From Micrococcaceae bacterium Sec5.8 (GTDB taxonomy: Bacteria; Actinomycetota; Actinomycetes; Actinomycetales; Micrococcaceae), in assembly GCA_039636775.1 (NCBI GenBank), contig CP143429.1, positions 3,286,001 through 3,350,000 on the forward strand: DNA of 64,000 bases, given 5' to 3'. The position numbers were made by a program, and so were the translations under genes. Below the pieces are notes generated by a model. It was not told the DNA's origin, did no database searches, and saw only the letters and a program-made list of their open reading frames with translations. Shown here one piece after another: positions 15,594-23,510 of the stretch (its first letter is position 1; every line of letters begins with the position of its first letter).

Positions 15594-18323
15594 CTACTTC
15601 CTGGCGGCCGCCTTCTTCTTCGCCGGGGCCTTCCGGGCCGTCGGTGTGCGCTTGACCGGGCCCTTGGCGCGCTTCTCTGCGAGAAGCTCCACAGCCTGCT
15701 CCCGGGTGAGCTCCTCCAGCGAGGTGGAGCGCGGCACGGTGATGTTGGTGACGCCGTCGGTGATGTACGGGCCGAAGCGGCCTTCCTTCACCACGATGTT
15801 CTTCTCCGACACCGGATCCGGGCCGAATTCAGCCAGCGGCGGGACCGCCGCACGGGCGCCGCGCTGCTTGGGCTGGGAGTAGATTTCCAGGGCCTGCTCG
15901 AGCGTGATCGTGAAGATTTCCTCTTCCGAACCGATGGACCGGGAGTCCGTGCCCTTTTTCAGGTAGGGGCCGAAGCGGCCGTTCTGGACCGTGATCGGGT
16001 TCCCTTCGGCGTCCTGGCCGAGCACCCGGGGCAGGCTCATGAGCTGCAGGGCCTCGTCCAGGGTGATGGTGTCCACACTCATCGAGGCGAACAATGACCC
16101 CGTGCGCGGCTTGGCCTTCACAGGCTTTTTCGGCGGCTTGGGCTTGCCGTTTTTGTAGTACTCCACCGGCTGGTTGGCCAGCTGCTCCTCGGTCATTTCC
16201 GGAATGACCTCGGTGACGTAAGCGCCGTAGCGGCCGTTCTTGGCCACCACCGTGTGACTGGTGTGCGGATCCGCACCGAGCACGCGCTCCTCGGGGGCTG
16301 CGGTTTCCATCAGCTCGACCGCTTTGGCCGCCGTAAGCTCATCCGGGGCCAAATCCTCCGGGACGTTGGCGCGGGCGGCCTCCACCACTTCGCCGGTCTT
16401 CGGATCGACAGTGGGGATGGAGCTTTCCAGGTACGGGCCGAACTTTCCAACCCGCAACGTGATGCCGTCGGTGATGGGAATGGAGTTAATCTCGCGGGCG
16501 TCGATCTCGCCCAGGTTGTTGACGATGCTCAGCAGGCCGGGATCGGCGTCCTCGCCGAAGTAGAAGTGCTTGAGCCACGCCGGTCCGGCAGCCTGGCCGT
16601 TGGCGATTTTGTCGAGGTCCGCCTCCATGTCGGCGGTGAACTCGTAGTCGACGTAATCGTGGAAGTGCTGTTCGAGCAGGCGGATCACAGAGAACGCGAT
16701 CCAGCTCGGGACCAGCGCGGAGCCCTGCTTCCGGACGTAGCCGCGGTCCTGGATCGTGGAAATCGTGGAGGCATAGGTGGACGGGCGGCCGATGCCCTTC
16801 TTTTCCAGCTCAGCTGTCAGCGACGCTTCCGTGAAGCGCGGCGGCGGGGACGTCTCGTGGCCGATAGCGGCGATCTCCGAAGCGGTGAGCGCGTCGCCGG
16901 CGGCCACGTTGGGCAGCCGGCGGGCTTCCTCGGAATCCTCGTCGCCCCGGCTTTCGTCCTTGCCTTCCTCGTAGGCGGCCAGGAAGCCGGGGAAGGTGAT
17001 GACGGTGCCGGAGGCGGAGAATTCGGCGTCCCGGCCATCTGTCGCGAGGGCGCCCAGGCGGATGGTGGCCGTGGAACCCTTCGCGTCGCCCATCTGGGAG
17101 GCGACGGTGCGCTTCCAAATGAGTTCGTAGAGGCGGAACTCGTCGCCCGAGAGCTGCTTGGCCACCTGGGCCGGGGTGCGGAAGGAGTCACCGGCGGGGC
17201 GGATGGCCTCGTGGGCTTCCTGCGCGTTGGCCGCCTTCCCGCTGTAGACGCGCGGGGACGCGGGGACGTACTCGGGGCCGTACAACTCGGAGGCCTGGCG
17301 CCTCGCGGCCGTGACAGCCTCATTGCTCAACGCCGAGGAGTCCGTACGCATATAGGTGATGTAACCGTTTTCGTACAGCCGCTGGGCCACCTGCATGGTG
17401 CTCTTGGAAGAGAAGCGCAGTTTGCGGCCGGCCTCCTGCTGCAGGGTGGAGGTGGTGAACGGGGCTGCCGGCCGGCGGGTGTACGGCTTGGTGTCGACTG
17501 ATCGGACCTGGAATTCCGCGTCCTGCAGGCCCGCGGCGAGCGAGGTGGCGAGGTCCTCATTGAGGTGCACGGCGTTGCGTGACGTGAGCTGGCCGTTGTC
17601 GTTGAAGTCACGGCCGCTGGCGACCTTGGCGCCGTCGACCATGGCCAGCTTGGCTTTGAAGGAGCCGGACCCGGCAGCGAACTGGCCGGTCAGGTCCCAG
17701 TAGGAGGCAGCATTGAATGCCATCCGCTCTCGCTCGCGGTCCACCACCATGCGCGTCACCACAGACTGCACCCGGCCGGCGGAGAGCCCGCGGGCCACCT
17801 TGCGCCACAGCACCGGGGAGATCTCGTACCCGTACAGACGGTCCAGGACACGGCGGGTCTCCTGCGCGTCCACGAGGTCCTGGTCCACATCGCGCAGGTT
17901 ATCCATCGCGCGGTGGATGGCTTCCTTGGTGATTTCCCCGAAGGTCATCCGGTACACCGGCACTTTGGGCTTGAGCACTTCGAGCAGGTGCCACGCGATG
18001 GCCTCGCCCTCGCGGTCCCCATCGGTTGCGAGATACAGGGCGTCGGCGTCCTTGAGCTGGGCCTTGAGCTCGGCCACCTTTTTCTTCTTGTCCGGGGACA
18101 CCACATAGTAGGGCTTGAAGTCGTTGTCGATGTCGACGGCGAACTTGCCCACCGACGTCTTCTTCAGTTCCACCGGCAGTTCCGAGGGCTGCGGGAGGTC
18201 CCGGATGTGACCAATGGAGGCCTCCACAATGAACCCCTCGCCGAGGTACTTGGCGATGGTCTTGCTCTTGGCGGGAGACTCCACGATCACGAGTTTCTTA
18301 CCGGTTTTGGCCTTGCTTGGCAC
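15594..18323 (-). CDS. topA: DNA topoisomerase I
   Basis: A type IA topoisomerase of 909 residues that relaxes negative supercoils. TOPRIM is at the N-terminus (KKLVIVESPAKSKTIAKYLG, then LATDGDREGEAIAWHL). The catalytic Tyr lies in GYITYMRTDSSALS near residue 323. Four C-terminal repeats of the form GRFGPYL/GRYGAYV occupy the last third, followed by a Lys/Ala-rich tail (ARKAPAKKKAAARK). There are no zinc fingers, as is usual in actinobacteria, where the basic tail promotes processivity. The start is GTG at 18323 (MPSKAKTGKK) with AGGAG upstream; the longer frame to 18365 has no ribosome-binding site and adds atypical residues. Confidence 0.96.
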   Translation of the reverse strand: MPSKAKTGKKLVIVESPAKSKTIAKYLGEGFIVEASIGHIRDLPQPSELPVELKKTSVGKFAVDIDNDFKPYYVVSPDKKKKVAELKAQLKDADALYLATDGDREGEAIAWHLLEVLKPKVPVYRMTFGEITKEAIHRAMDNLRDVDQDLVDAQETRRVLDRLYGYEISPVLWRKVARGLSAGRVQSVVTRMVVDRERERMAFNAASYWDLTGQFAAGSGSFKAKLAMVDGAKVASGRDFNDNGQLTSRNAVHLNEDLATSLAAGLQDAEFQVRSVDTKPYTRRPAAPFTTSTLQQEAGRKLRFSSKSTMQVAQRLYENGYITYMRTDSSALSNEAVTAARRQASELYGPEYVPASPRVYSGKAANAQEAHEAIRPAGDSFRTPAQVAKQLSGDEFRLYELIWKRTVASQMGDAKGSTATIRLGALATDGRDAEFSASGTVITFPGFLAAYEEGKDESRGDEDSEEARRLPNVAAGDALTASEIAAIGHETSPPPRFTEASLTAELEKKGIGRPSTYASTISTIQDRGYVRKQGSALVPSWIAFSVIRLLEQHFHDYVDYEFTADMEADLDKIANGQAAGPAWLKHFYFGEDADPGLLSIVNNLGEIDAREINSIPITDGITLRVGKFGPYLESSIPTVDPKTGEVVEAARANVPEDLAPDELTAAKAVELMETAAPEERVLGADPHTSHTVVAKNGRYGAYVTEVIPEMTEEQLANQPVEYYKNGKPKPPKKPVKAKPRTGSLFASMSVDTITLDEALQLMSLPRVLGQDAEGNPITVQNGRFGPYLKKGTDSRSIGSEEEIFTITLEQALEIYSQPKQRGARAAVPPLAEFGPDPVSEKNIVVKEGRFGPYITDGVTNITVPRSTSLEELTREQAVELLAEKRAKGPVKRTPTARKAPAKKKAAARK

Positions 18324-18635
18324 GGTGCTCCTACAGAAAATGGTTGCTCGGGCAGATGCGCCCATACCCGCCTAGTTCACCATATTTTGCAGAATCCCGC
18401 GCATTCGGGCCCGAAATCGTGGTGCTGGCCCGCCCTCAGGGCACGGTGCCGAACCGGGTGCCCTGCCGGTGGCGGACGCCGCTGGAGCCGTCACCACGAC
18501 GCCCCCGCTGCCTGTATGCCTGTGGCCTGCAGGACCGCCGTGCTGAGCGGGCAGGCCAGCTCCCAGTCGGGCGCCCGACCCTAACGGCCGGGCACCCAAA
18601 CGACGGACCGCCCATGTAGGCAGCCGGTTTAACAG

Positions 18636-18890
18636 TTACTCGCTGTGGCCCTGGTCCCGGCTCATCTGGTCCTCGGCCGGGGGCGTCTCCCCGGGCGGCA
18701 CTCCCCCGCCCGGCTCCAGCCCGGTGATCTTTCCGTTGAGCGGATCGGGGTTGGCCGAGGCTCCCGCATCGGGGTCGCCCGAGGCAGCGGGATCGGGGAT
18801 GGAGTATTCCCGTACGCCTGGATTCTTTCCACCGTCAGCCCGGGGCGGGTCCGGGTTGGCGGGGTCATTCTCGGGATGATAGCTGCTCAT
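18636..18890 (-). CDS. Small DUF6480-type protein (84 aa, Pro/Gly-rich)
   Basis: An 84-residue hydrophilic, probably disordered protein. The C-terminal LEPGGGVPPGETPPAEDQMS matches the conserved core of the short DUF6480 family seen in many actinobacteria. The N-terminal half is rich in Asp, Pro and Asn. There are no membrane segments, signal peptide or catalytic residues, so a function cannot be proposed. It is transcribed on the same strand as the alcohol dehydrogenase gene, starting 59 bp after that gene ends. Confidence 0.7.
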   Translation of the reverse strand: MSSYHPENDPANPDPPRADGGKNPGVREYSIPDPAASGDPDAGASANPDPLNGKITGLEPGGGVPPGETPPAEDQMSRDQGHSE

Positions 18891-18948
18891 GGTAGCGCCT
18901 CTCGTTGCTCTGGTGATGTGCCGCTGGCGTAGTGCCGCGTTGCCGCGT

Positions 18949-20124
18949 TCAGGGCTTCAAGATCACCTTGATGCAGCCGTCTTCCTTCTTCTGGAATATT
19001 TCGTAAGCGGCCGCGGCTCCGTCCAGGGAGACCTCATGGGTTTTGAGGTCCATTACACCCAGCGGGTCACTGGGATCTTCCACGAGGGGGATCAGGTGGT
19101 CGGTCCAGTTCCGGACGTTGCATTGGCCCATCCGGAGTTGGATCTGCTTGTCGAACATCGTCAGCAGGGGCATCGGGCTTGCCGTGCCTCCGTAGACACC
19201 ACTGAGCGAGATGGTGCCGCCGCGCCGCACTGCATCGATGGCCGCATGAAGGACCGTCATGCGGTCCACGCCGGCAGTTTCCATGGCTTTCTTGGCCAGC
19301 GCGTCGGGCAGAAGCCCCACTGCATGCTGGGCAAACGCGCCAACGGGGGAATGATGCGCTTCCATACCGACAGCATCGAGCACCGCATCGGGGCCCCTTC
19401 CGCCGGTCATCTCGCGCAGCTGGTCACCAAGGTCATCCGAGAAGTCCATCGTTTCAATGCCGTGCCGCTCTGCCATACGGCGGCGTTCCGGTACCGGCTC
19501 GATCGCAATGACCCGCTGGCCAAGGTGTCGGCCGATCCTGCTCGCGAACTGGCCGACGGGGCCGAGGCCGAAGACTGCCAGCGTCCCGCCGTCGGGCACG
19601 TCGGCGTACTTGACGCCCTGCCAGGCCGTAGGAAGGATGTCGGAAAGGTAGAGGTAGCGCTCGTCGGGCAGCTCGTGGCCAACCTTGATCGGTCCATAGT
19701 CCGCGTGTGGCACCCGCAGGTATTCTGCCTGGCCGCCGGGGACGGACCCGTAGAGCTCGGAGAATCCGAAGAGGCTCGCGCCGCTGTTGTGGTCGTGCAC
19801 CTGCGTGGTTTCACACTGCGATTGCAGGCCTTGCTTGCACATCCAGCAGTGTCCGCAGGAAATGTTGAACGGGATGACCACCCGGTCCCCGGGCACGAGG
19901 TTCGTGACTGCGGAGCCCACCTCCTGGACAATCCCCATGGGTTCGTGGCCGAGGATGTCGCCGGACTTCATGTACGGTCCGAGGACCTCGTACAAGTGAA
20001 GGTCGGAACCGCAGATCGCTGAGGAGGTGATCTTCACGATGGCGTCCGTGGGCTCTTGGATCACCGGGTCCGGAACCACCTCCACGCTGACCGACCGTTT
20101 TCCCTGCCAGGTAAGTGCTCGCAT
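18949..20124 (-). CDS. Zinc-dependent alcohol dehydrogenase (formaldehyde-dehydrogenase-like MDR)
   Basis: A 391-residue medium-chain dehydrogenase/reductase. Catalytic zinc ligands lie in ICGSDLHLYE and GHEPMG. The structural zinc loop is CGHCWMCKQGLQSQC. The NAD(P)-binding motif LAVFGLGPVGQFASRIGRHLG sits near residues 190-210. The insertion HDHNSGASLFGFSELYGSVPGGQAEYLRVP is typical of the glutathione-independent formaldehyde dehydrogenase/threonine dehydrogenase-like branch. The substrate is uncertain: an alcohol or aldehyde in detoxification is likely. AT-rich tandem repeats directly upstream (20137-20166) suggest specific regulation. Confidence 0.85.
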   Translation of the reverse strand: MRALTWQGKRSVSVEVVPDPVIQEPTDAIVKITSSAICGSDLHLYEVLGPYMKSGDILGHEPMGIVQEVGSAVTNLVPGDRVVIPFNISCGHCWMCKQGLQSQCETTQVHDHNSGASLFGFSELYGSVPGGQAEYLRVPHADYGPIKVGHELPDERYLYLSDILPTAWQGVKYADVPDGGTLAVFGLGPVGQFASRIGRHLGQRVIAIEPVPERRRMAERHGIETMDFSDDLGDQLREMTGGRGPDAVLDAVGMEAHHSPVGAFAQHAVGLLPDALAKKAMETAGVDRMTVLHAAIDAVRRGGTISLSGVYGGTASPMPLLTMFDKQIQLRMGQCNVRNWTDHLIPLVEDPSDPLGVMDLKTHEVSLDGAAAAYEIFQKKEDGCIKVILKP

Positions 20125-20136
20125 GCTGTACTCCCG

Positions 20137-20166
20137 TTCAGTAATTAATAATTCAGTAATTAATAA
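20137..20166. repeat. Two tandem 15-bp repeats upstream of the alcohol dehydrogenase gene
   Basis: TTCAGTAATTAATAA occurs twice head to tail (20137-20151 and 20152-20166), 13 bp upstream of the ATG. The AT-rich sequence is unlike its high-GC surroundings and overlaps the expected promoter, so it is probably a regulator binding site. Confidence 0.6.
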
Positions 20167-20242
20167 TAAGTATGCTGATCAATTGATTATTGCTCGTCCG
20201 CGCGCCAAAGTGAAGGCGAGCCGTTCTGGGACCCGCAGCCTG

Positions 20243-20512
20243 TTAGGGGCCGGCCGTGCCGCCGGGACCCTGAGCTTCAGGCTTTGGGACGCCGGGGGCG
20301 CCGGTGCGGAAGTTGATCAGTTTGTGGGTGCCGTCACAGAAGGGCTTGATGGCGGAGGCTCCGCATCGGCAGAGGGCAACGGTCTTGCGCTGCCTCGGCA
20401 CCGGTTCACCCGCAGACGTGACGACGTCGAAGTCGCCGCGGACCAGGATGGGACCATCAGGGCAGAGCACCAGGGAGGCGCTGCCGGAGTTCAGTGGGGC
20501 GTTGTCATTCAT
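20243..20512 (-). CDS. CDGSH iron-sulfur domain protein
   Basis: An 89-residue protein with the CDGSH-type [2Fe-2S] motif CRCGASAIKPFCDGTH near residues 51-66, which supplies three Cys and one His ligands. These small proteins are redox- or cluster-transfer proteins. The start at 20512 (MNDNAPLNSG) has GGAAG upstream; the longer frame to 20677 overlaps the upstream gene without homology. It lies 46 bp downstream of the haem-oxygenase-like iron enzyme gene on the same strand, an association often seen in actinobacteria, suggesting a joint iron or redox function. Confidence 0.9.
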   Translation of the reverse strand: MNDNAPLNSGSASLVLCPDGPILVRGDFDVVTSAGEPVPRQRKTVALCRCGASAIKPFCDGTHKLINFRTGAPGVPKPEAQGPGGTAGP

Positions 20513-20558
20513 GGCTGCTTCCGGTGAAACTGGTGGAGGGGCTGGAATCCGTCGCCGG

Positions 20559-21611
20559 TCATGCGTTGGCGGGTACGGGCGGCCGCAGTGAGGACCGGTC
20601 GTTGTCCCAGGCCGCCATGAGGTGTGCGGCGAACCGGGCGTCGAGGCAGGAGACAGCGGCCGCGCCGAAGAGGACATCCTCCAGCAGCTCCGGTTCCGCC
20701 GCTACCAGACCGCCGGCAAGGTCCCGGCCGGCGATTTGTTCGTGGACGGCGTCCGCTTCGACGTGCTCATCGAAGTATCCGGTGACATCCGCGCCAAAGC
20801 CCAGGCGCCGGAATCCGTTGCCGTACAGCTGGTTCGGGCGGGAGGATGTCATCTCGTACATCGCCAGATGCCCGGCGATGGCTCCGCGGAGCCTGCGGTG
20901 TAGCCCGAACAAGGACATCATGTTCACCGAAGCCAAGGAGATCGCAGGCACGGCATCGACGTAACCGCCGTAGGTGTCGCTGAGGCCCAGGCCTCTCATG
21001 GACCGCGCAAACAGAGCACTGTGCATGCGCTCGAGATCGCCGCCGCCGTACTCGTCGGCCTGGATCTCCACAAGTGCGGCCTTGGCACGGCCGCTCAGAC
21101 GGGGGATGGCCCACGTATGCGGGTCGGCCTCCTTCAGCTGGTACATCGACTTGTGGATCAGGAATTCCCGCAACTGCGCGGCGGTGGCTTTCTTCGCCAC
21201 ATGACGGGAGACGCTGGGTCCGCCGTCGCGGGCCGCCAGGTCAAAAAGCAGAGCCGCCGTGGCGTCACGGCTGGGCGGGACGGACTCCGGGCGGACGACG
21301 GACGCCGTTACTGCGCCCGCCTCTGCCCGCAGCCAGGCCTCGAAGGGTTTCTCCAGCAGGTGCCGGATCCCGATCAGGCCGGGGTGCCACTCCCAGCGGT
21401 CATCGACGCCGTCCAGCCCGCCGTAGTGCAGCTCATAGAGACAGAACAAGGCGAGCTGGACATCGTCGTCGATCAGGTCCTCGATCACGGACAGCCGCTG
21501 GACGATGACCGTGCGCAGAGCGGCGAGCCCGGCCGGTTCCGGTCCGGGTTCCTGCGCCAGAAGGGCAAGCACTCCGGTGCTGATGGGTCCCCGCGGTTCC
21601 GGGATGTTCAT
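20559..21611 (-). CDS. Iron-containing redox enzyme family protein (haem-oxygenase-like fold)
   Basis: A 350-residue mostly helical protein. It has the pattern of the haem-oxygenase-like diiron oxidase group: FCLYELHYGGLDGVDDRWEWHPGL, then REFLIHKSMYQLKEADPHTW, EIQADEYGGGDLERMHSALFARSM, and YFDEHVEADAVHEQIAGRDLAGGL. These provide Glu/His/Asp ligands that could hold two irons. The substrate is unknown. It is followed by the CDGSH gene, a plausible electron-transfer partner. It starts at the ATG at 21611. Confidence 0.8.
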   Translation of the reverse strand: MNIPEPRGPISTGVLALLAQEPGPEPAGLAALRTVIVQRLSVIEDLIDDDVQLALFCLYELHYGGLDGVDDRWEWHPGLIGIRHLLEKPFEAWLRAEAGAVTASVVRPESVPPSRDATAALLFDLAARDGGPSVSRHVAKKATAAQLREFLIHKSMYQLKEADPHTWAIPRLSGRAKAALVEIQADEYGGGDLERMHSALFARSMRGLGLSDTYGGYVDAVPAISLASVNMMSLFGLHRRLRGAIAGHLAMYEMTSSRPNQLYGNGFRRLGFGADVTGYFDEHVEADAVHEQIAGRDLAGGLVAAEPELLEDVLFGAAAVSCLDARFAAHLMAAWDNDRSSLRPPVPANA

Positions 21612-22022
21612 ATATTCTCCTAGGCCGGCAGGGCGCGGCGGGTCGTCGCTTGTTGGAGCAGAAGTGGATTAACGCACGGCCGCGGCTCACTTTGCCGTGT
21701 CTCGGGACGGCACCAGGGCCGGCGCGATGCCCCCGGGTGGTGACGAGTTGCCTGGTGCGGCTTCGGCCGCCGCTGGTTGCCGCGGTACCACCAGGGATAT
21801 AGGTTCCCTGCAGTGGCCGGGCAAACTGGAGCAGCGAGGCCGCCTTCGCGTCTGCCATGACGCGTCCGGCCCGGAGGGCTGATGTCCTTACGGGACGGGT
21901 GATGTCCTTAAGGGACGGGTGATCTGATGGCACCGGGGCTGCCGCACCGAGAACAGGTGGTAACGGCCCGGGTGACTCCCCCGGGCCGCTCCGATGCGGC
22001 GCCGGGGCGAACGCTCAGTTCC
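21612..22022. other. Intergenic region without a convincing gene
   Basis: About 410 bases between the iron-enzyme gene and the next small gene. Frames crossing it lack family resemblance or ribosome-binding sites. The only clear structure is a pair of 20-bp tandem repeats at 21881-21920. Confidence 0.6.
21881..21920. repeat. Two 20-bp tandem repeats with GTCCTTA(A/C)GGGAC core
   Basis: TGATGTCCTTACGGGACGGG (21881-21900) is followed directly by the same sequence with one change, C to A (21901-21920). Each unit contains a near-palindrome GTCCTTAAGGGAC. They lie about 270 bp upstream of the iron-enzyme gene and may be a binding site. Confidence 0.55.
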
Positions 22023-22277
22023 TCAGACCATCCCCGGATAGCTCGAAAGGATGTAGTCGGCCGCGGCGGGACCCTTCATGCGAAGGCGGGTGCGTCCGGG
22101 ACGAATTCGTTTTTGCCTCATGGCCGCCCAGAACGCGTCTTCAGGCCGGGGCGCGGCCTGGGTCAGGAAGCACCAGCTCGTGTAAACGCCGTAGAGGGAG
22201 TCCCTTCCCAGGACGTCGGACGCGGTGTCGGGGGTGGTTGCTTCCAGAAGGAAGCGATCGTACTGCGAGTCTGCCAT
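22023..22277 (-). CDS. Conserved hypothetical protein (84 aa)
   Basis: An 84-residue soluble protein beginning MADSQYDRFLLEATTPD and containing LYGVYTSWCFLTQAAPRPEDAFWAAMRQKRI and, near the end, GRTRLRMKGPAAADYILSSYPGMV. The pattern resembles a small winged-helix domain of the type found at the C-terminus of phage/plasmid primases, but this is weak inference. Small stand-alone proteins of this kind occur in Arthrobacter relatives. It has no signal peptide or membrane segment. A good minus-strand promoter lies near 22443-22471. Confidence 0.65.
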   Translation of the reverse strand: MADSQYDRFLLEATTPDTASDVLGRDSLYGVYTSWCFLTQAAPRPEDAFWAAMRQKRIRPGRTRLRMKGPAAADYILSSYPGMV

Positions 22278-22442
22278 GGTCGGCTCGTTCCGCTAAGTGC
22301 GCTTTTATGGCTGCCGAGGGCTACAGCAGCTGAGGCTTGAACGCCGTGCGCGGGGCGTCAAACGGGTCCGAATCTCAGCTCTGCGACTCGGGGTGTACGG
22401 GTAAAGCAGGACTGATGGATGAGCTGTTTTCCTACAGTGTAG

Positions 22443-22471
22443 ACAATACGCGTAGACTACTTGATAAGCAA
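22443..22471 (-). promoter_or_regulatory. Probable promoter of the 84-aa hypothetical gene
   Basis: On the minus strand TTGCTT (22471-22466) and TATTGT (22448-22443) are exactly 17 bases apart. The -35 overlaps the palindrome at 22465-22480, implying control by the divergent TetR-type regulator. Confidence 0.5.
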
Positions 22472-22480
22472 GCTTGCTTA
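22465..22480. promoter_or_regulatory. 16-bp perfect palindrome, probable TetR operator
   Basis: TAAGCAAGCTTGCTTA is a perfect inverted repeat in the intergenic region upstream of the TetR gene. The position and symmetry suit autoregulation plus control of the divergent gene. Confidence 0.65.
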
Positions 22481-22537
22481 CTGTTCCATCGGCGTTCCTT
22501 GGAGGGCCGGACTTGCACCGCCACTCGAACGGAATTC

Positions 22538-23236
22538 ATGTCCCCCACAGAAGAACCCACCCGCCCTTCGGCACAGGGACCCAAAGCGCGGCTCAGCCGG
22601 GAGGTTGTCCTGTCCACTGCCCTGGAACTGGTTGACGCCCACGGCCTTGATGCGCTCACGATGCGCCGGCTGGGGCAGAAGCTCGGCCGTGATCCGATGA
22701 GTCTGTACCGCTACGCCGAAAACCGGGCAGCCCTCCTGGACGGCGTCTCCGAACTGGTCCTGAACGAACTGGCCATCGTTCCCAAGGACCCGGACTGGCA
22801 GTCCCAGCTCCGGCGCATCGCCCACGATCTTCGCGACCTCGCACTCCGGCATCCGAACGTCGTCCCCCTGCTGGTGACACGGCCCCTGTCGACACCCTTG
22901 GGGCTTCGCCCCCTGGGCACGCTTCGCCCTTTGGAACAAATTCTGTCACTGCTGATCGACGCCGGATTCGCCCCGACCGATGCCCTGCACGTCTACCGCG
23001 CCTACTACGGATTTTTGTACGGCCATATCCTCAATGAACTGCAGGAGTTCATTGTGGACCCGGAGGAAAACGAAGCGCTCCTCCGCCTGGGTTTGCATCG
23101 GTTGCCGCCCAAGGATTTCCCCAATTTGCGTGCTCTGGCCCCGGTCCTCGTCGACTACGACGGAATGGCGGAACTGGATGAAGGAATCACCATCCTGCTC
23201 ACCGGACTAGCCGCACGCCTCACCCCCCGGGCCTGA
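22538..23236 (+). CDS. TetR family transcriptional regulator (TetR_C type)
   Basis: A 232-residue regulator. The N-terminal helix-turn-helix covers about 18-65 (LSREVVLSTALELVDAHGLDALTMRRLGQKLGRDPMSLYRYAENRAALLDGV), with recognition helix DPMSLYRYAE. The C-terminal region is the tetracycline-repressor C-terminal type, with an amphipathic helical ligand pocket. The start at 22538 (MSPTEEPTRP) is selected because the longer frame to 22337 would translate through the palindrome and promoters. The ligand is unknown. The adjacent genes (zinc-ribbon protein downstream, hypothetical protein divergent) do not reveal a target pathway. Confidence 0.88.
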   Translation: MSPTEEPTRPSAQGPKARLSREVVLSTALELVDAHGLDALTMRRLGQKLGRDPMSLYRYAENRAALLDGVSELVLNELAIVPKDPDWQSQLRRIAHDLRDLALRHPNVVPLLVTRPLSTPLGLRPLGTLRPLEQILSLLIDAGFAPTDALHVYRAYYGFLYGHILNELQEFIVDPEENEALLRLGLHRLPPKDFPNLRALAPVLVDYDGMAELDEGITILLTGLAARLTPRA

Positions 23237-23264
23237 CCAGCCGCCCTTTCGAAAGGCACCAGCC

Positions 23265-23495
23265 ATGTTTCTCCTCTTCGGCCTCAAGACTGTCCTGAAC
23301 GACCTCCCGGGGCGGCAGGGGACCTGCCAACACTGCGGCCAGTTCGTTCACCATCATCTCCAGGAACGAGCCACCAAGTTCACCCTGTTCTTCATTCCCC
23401 TCTTCACCACTTCCAAGACATTCCGGATTACCTGCTCGAACTGCGGCCATACGTCGGCTGTTAATGCGCGGCAGCGGAAGGCCGTGGCTTGGTAG
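23265..23495 (+). CDS. Zinc-ribbon domain-containing small protein
   Basis: A 76-residue protein with two CxxC pairs, TCQHCGQ near residues 20-26 and TCSNCGH near 56-62, forming a zinc ribbon split by a hydrophobic segment (FTLFFIPLFTT) that may associate with the membrane. This is the short zinc-ribbon family common in actinobacteria; its function is unknown. It starts 29 bp after the TetR stop codon and is probably co-transcribed with that gene. Confidence 0.8.
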   Translation: MFLLFGLKTVLNDLPGRQGTCQHCGQFVHHHLQERATKFTLFFIPLFTTSKTFRITCSNCGHTSAVNARQRKAVAW

Positions 23496-23510
23496 CACGA
23501 AGACCGGCCG

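Noticed and set aside
16254..17501. A 415-codon plus-strand frame inside topA
   Set aside because: Antisense shadow of topoisomerase I, no ribosome-binding site or known domain.
22337..22537. Longer N-terminus for the TetR regulator
   Set aside because: It would be translated through two promoter elements and the operator palindrome, and TetR proteins normally begin shortly before the HTH.
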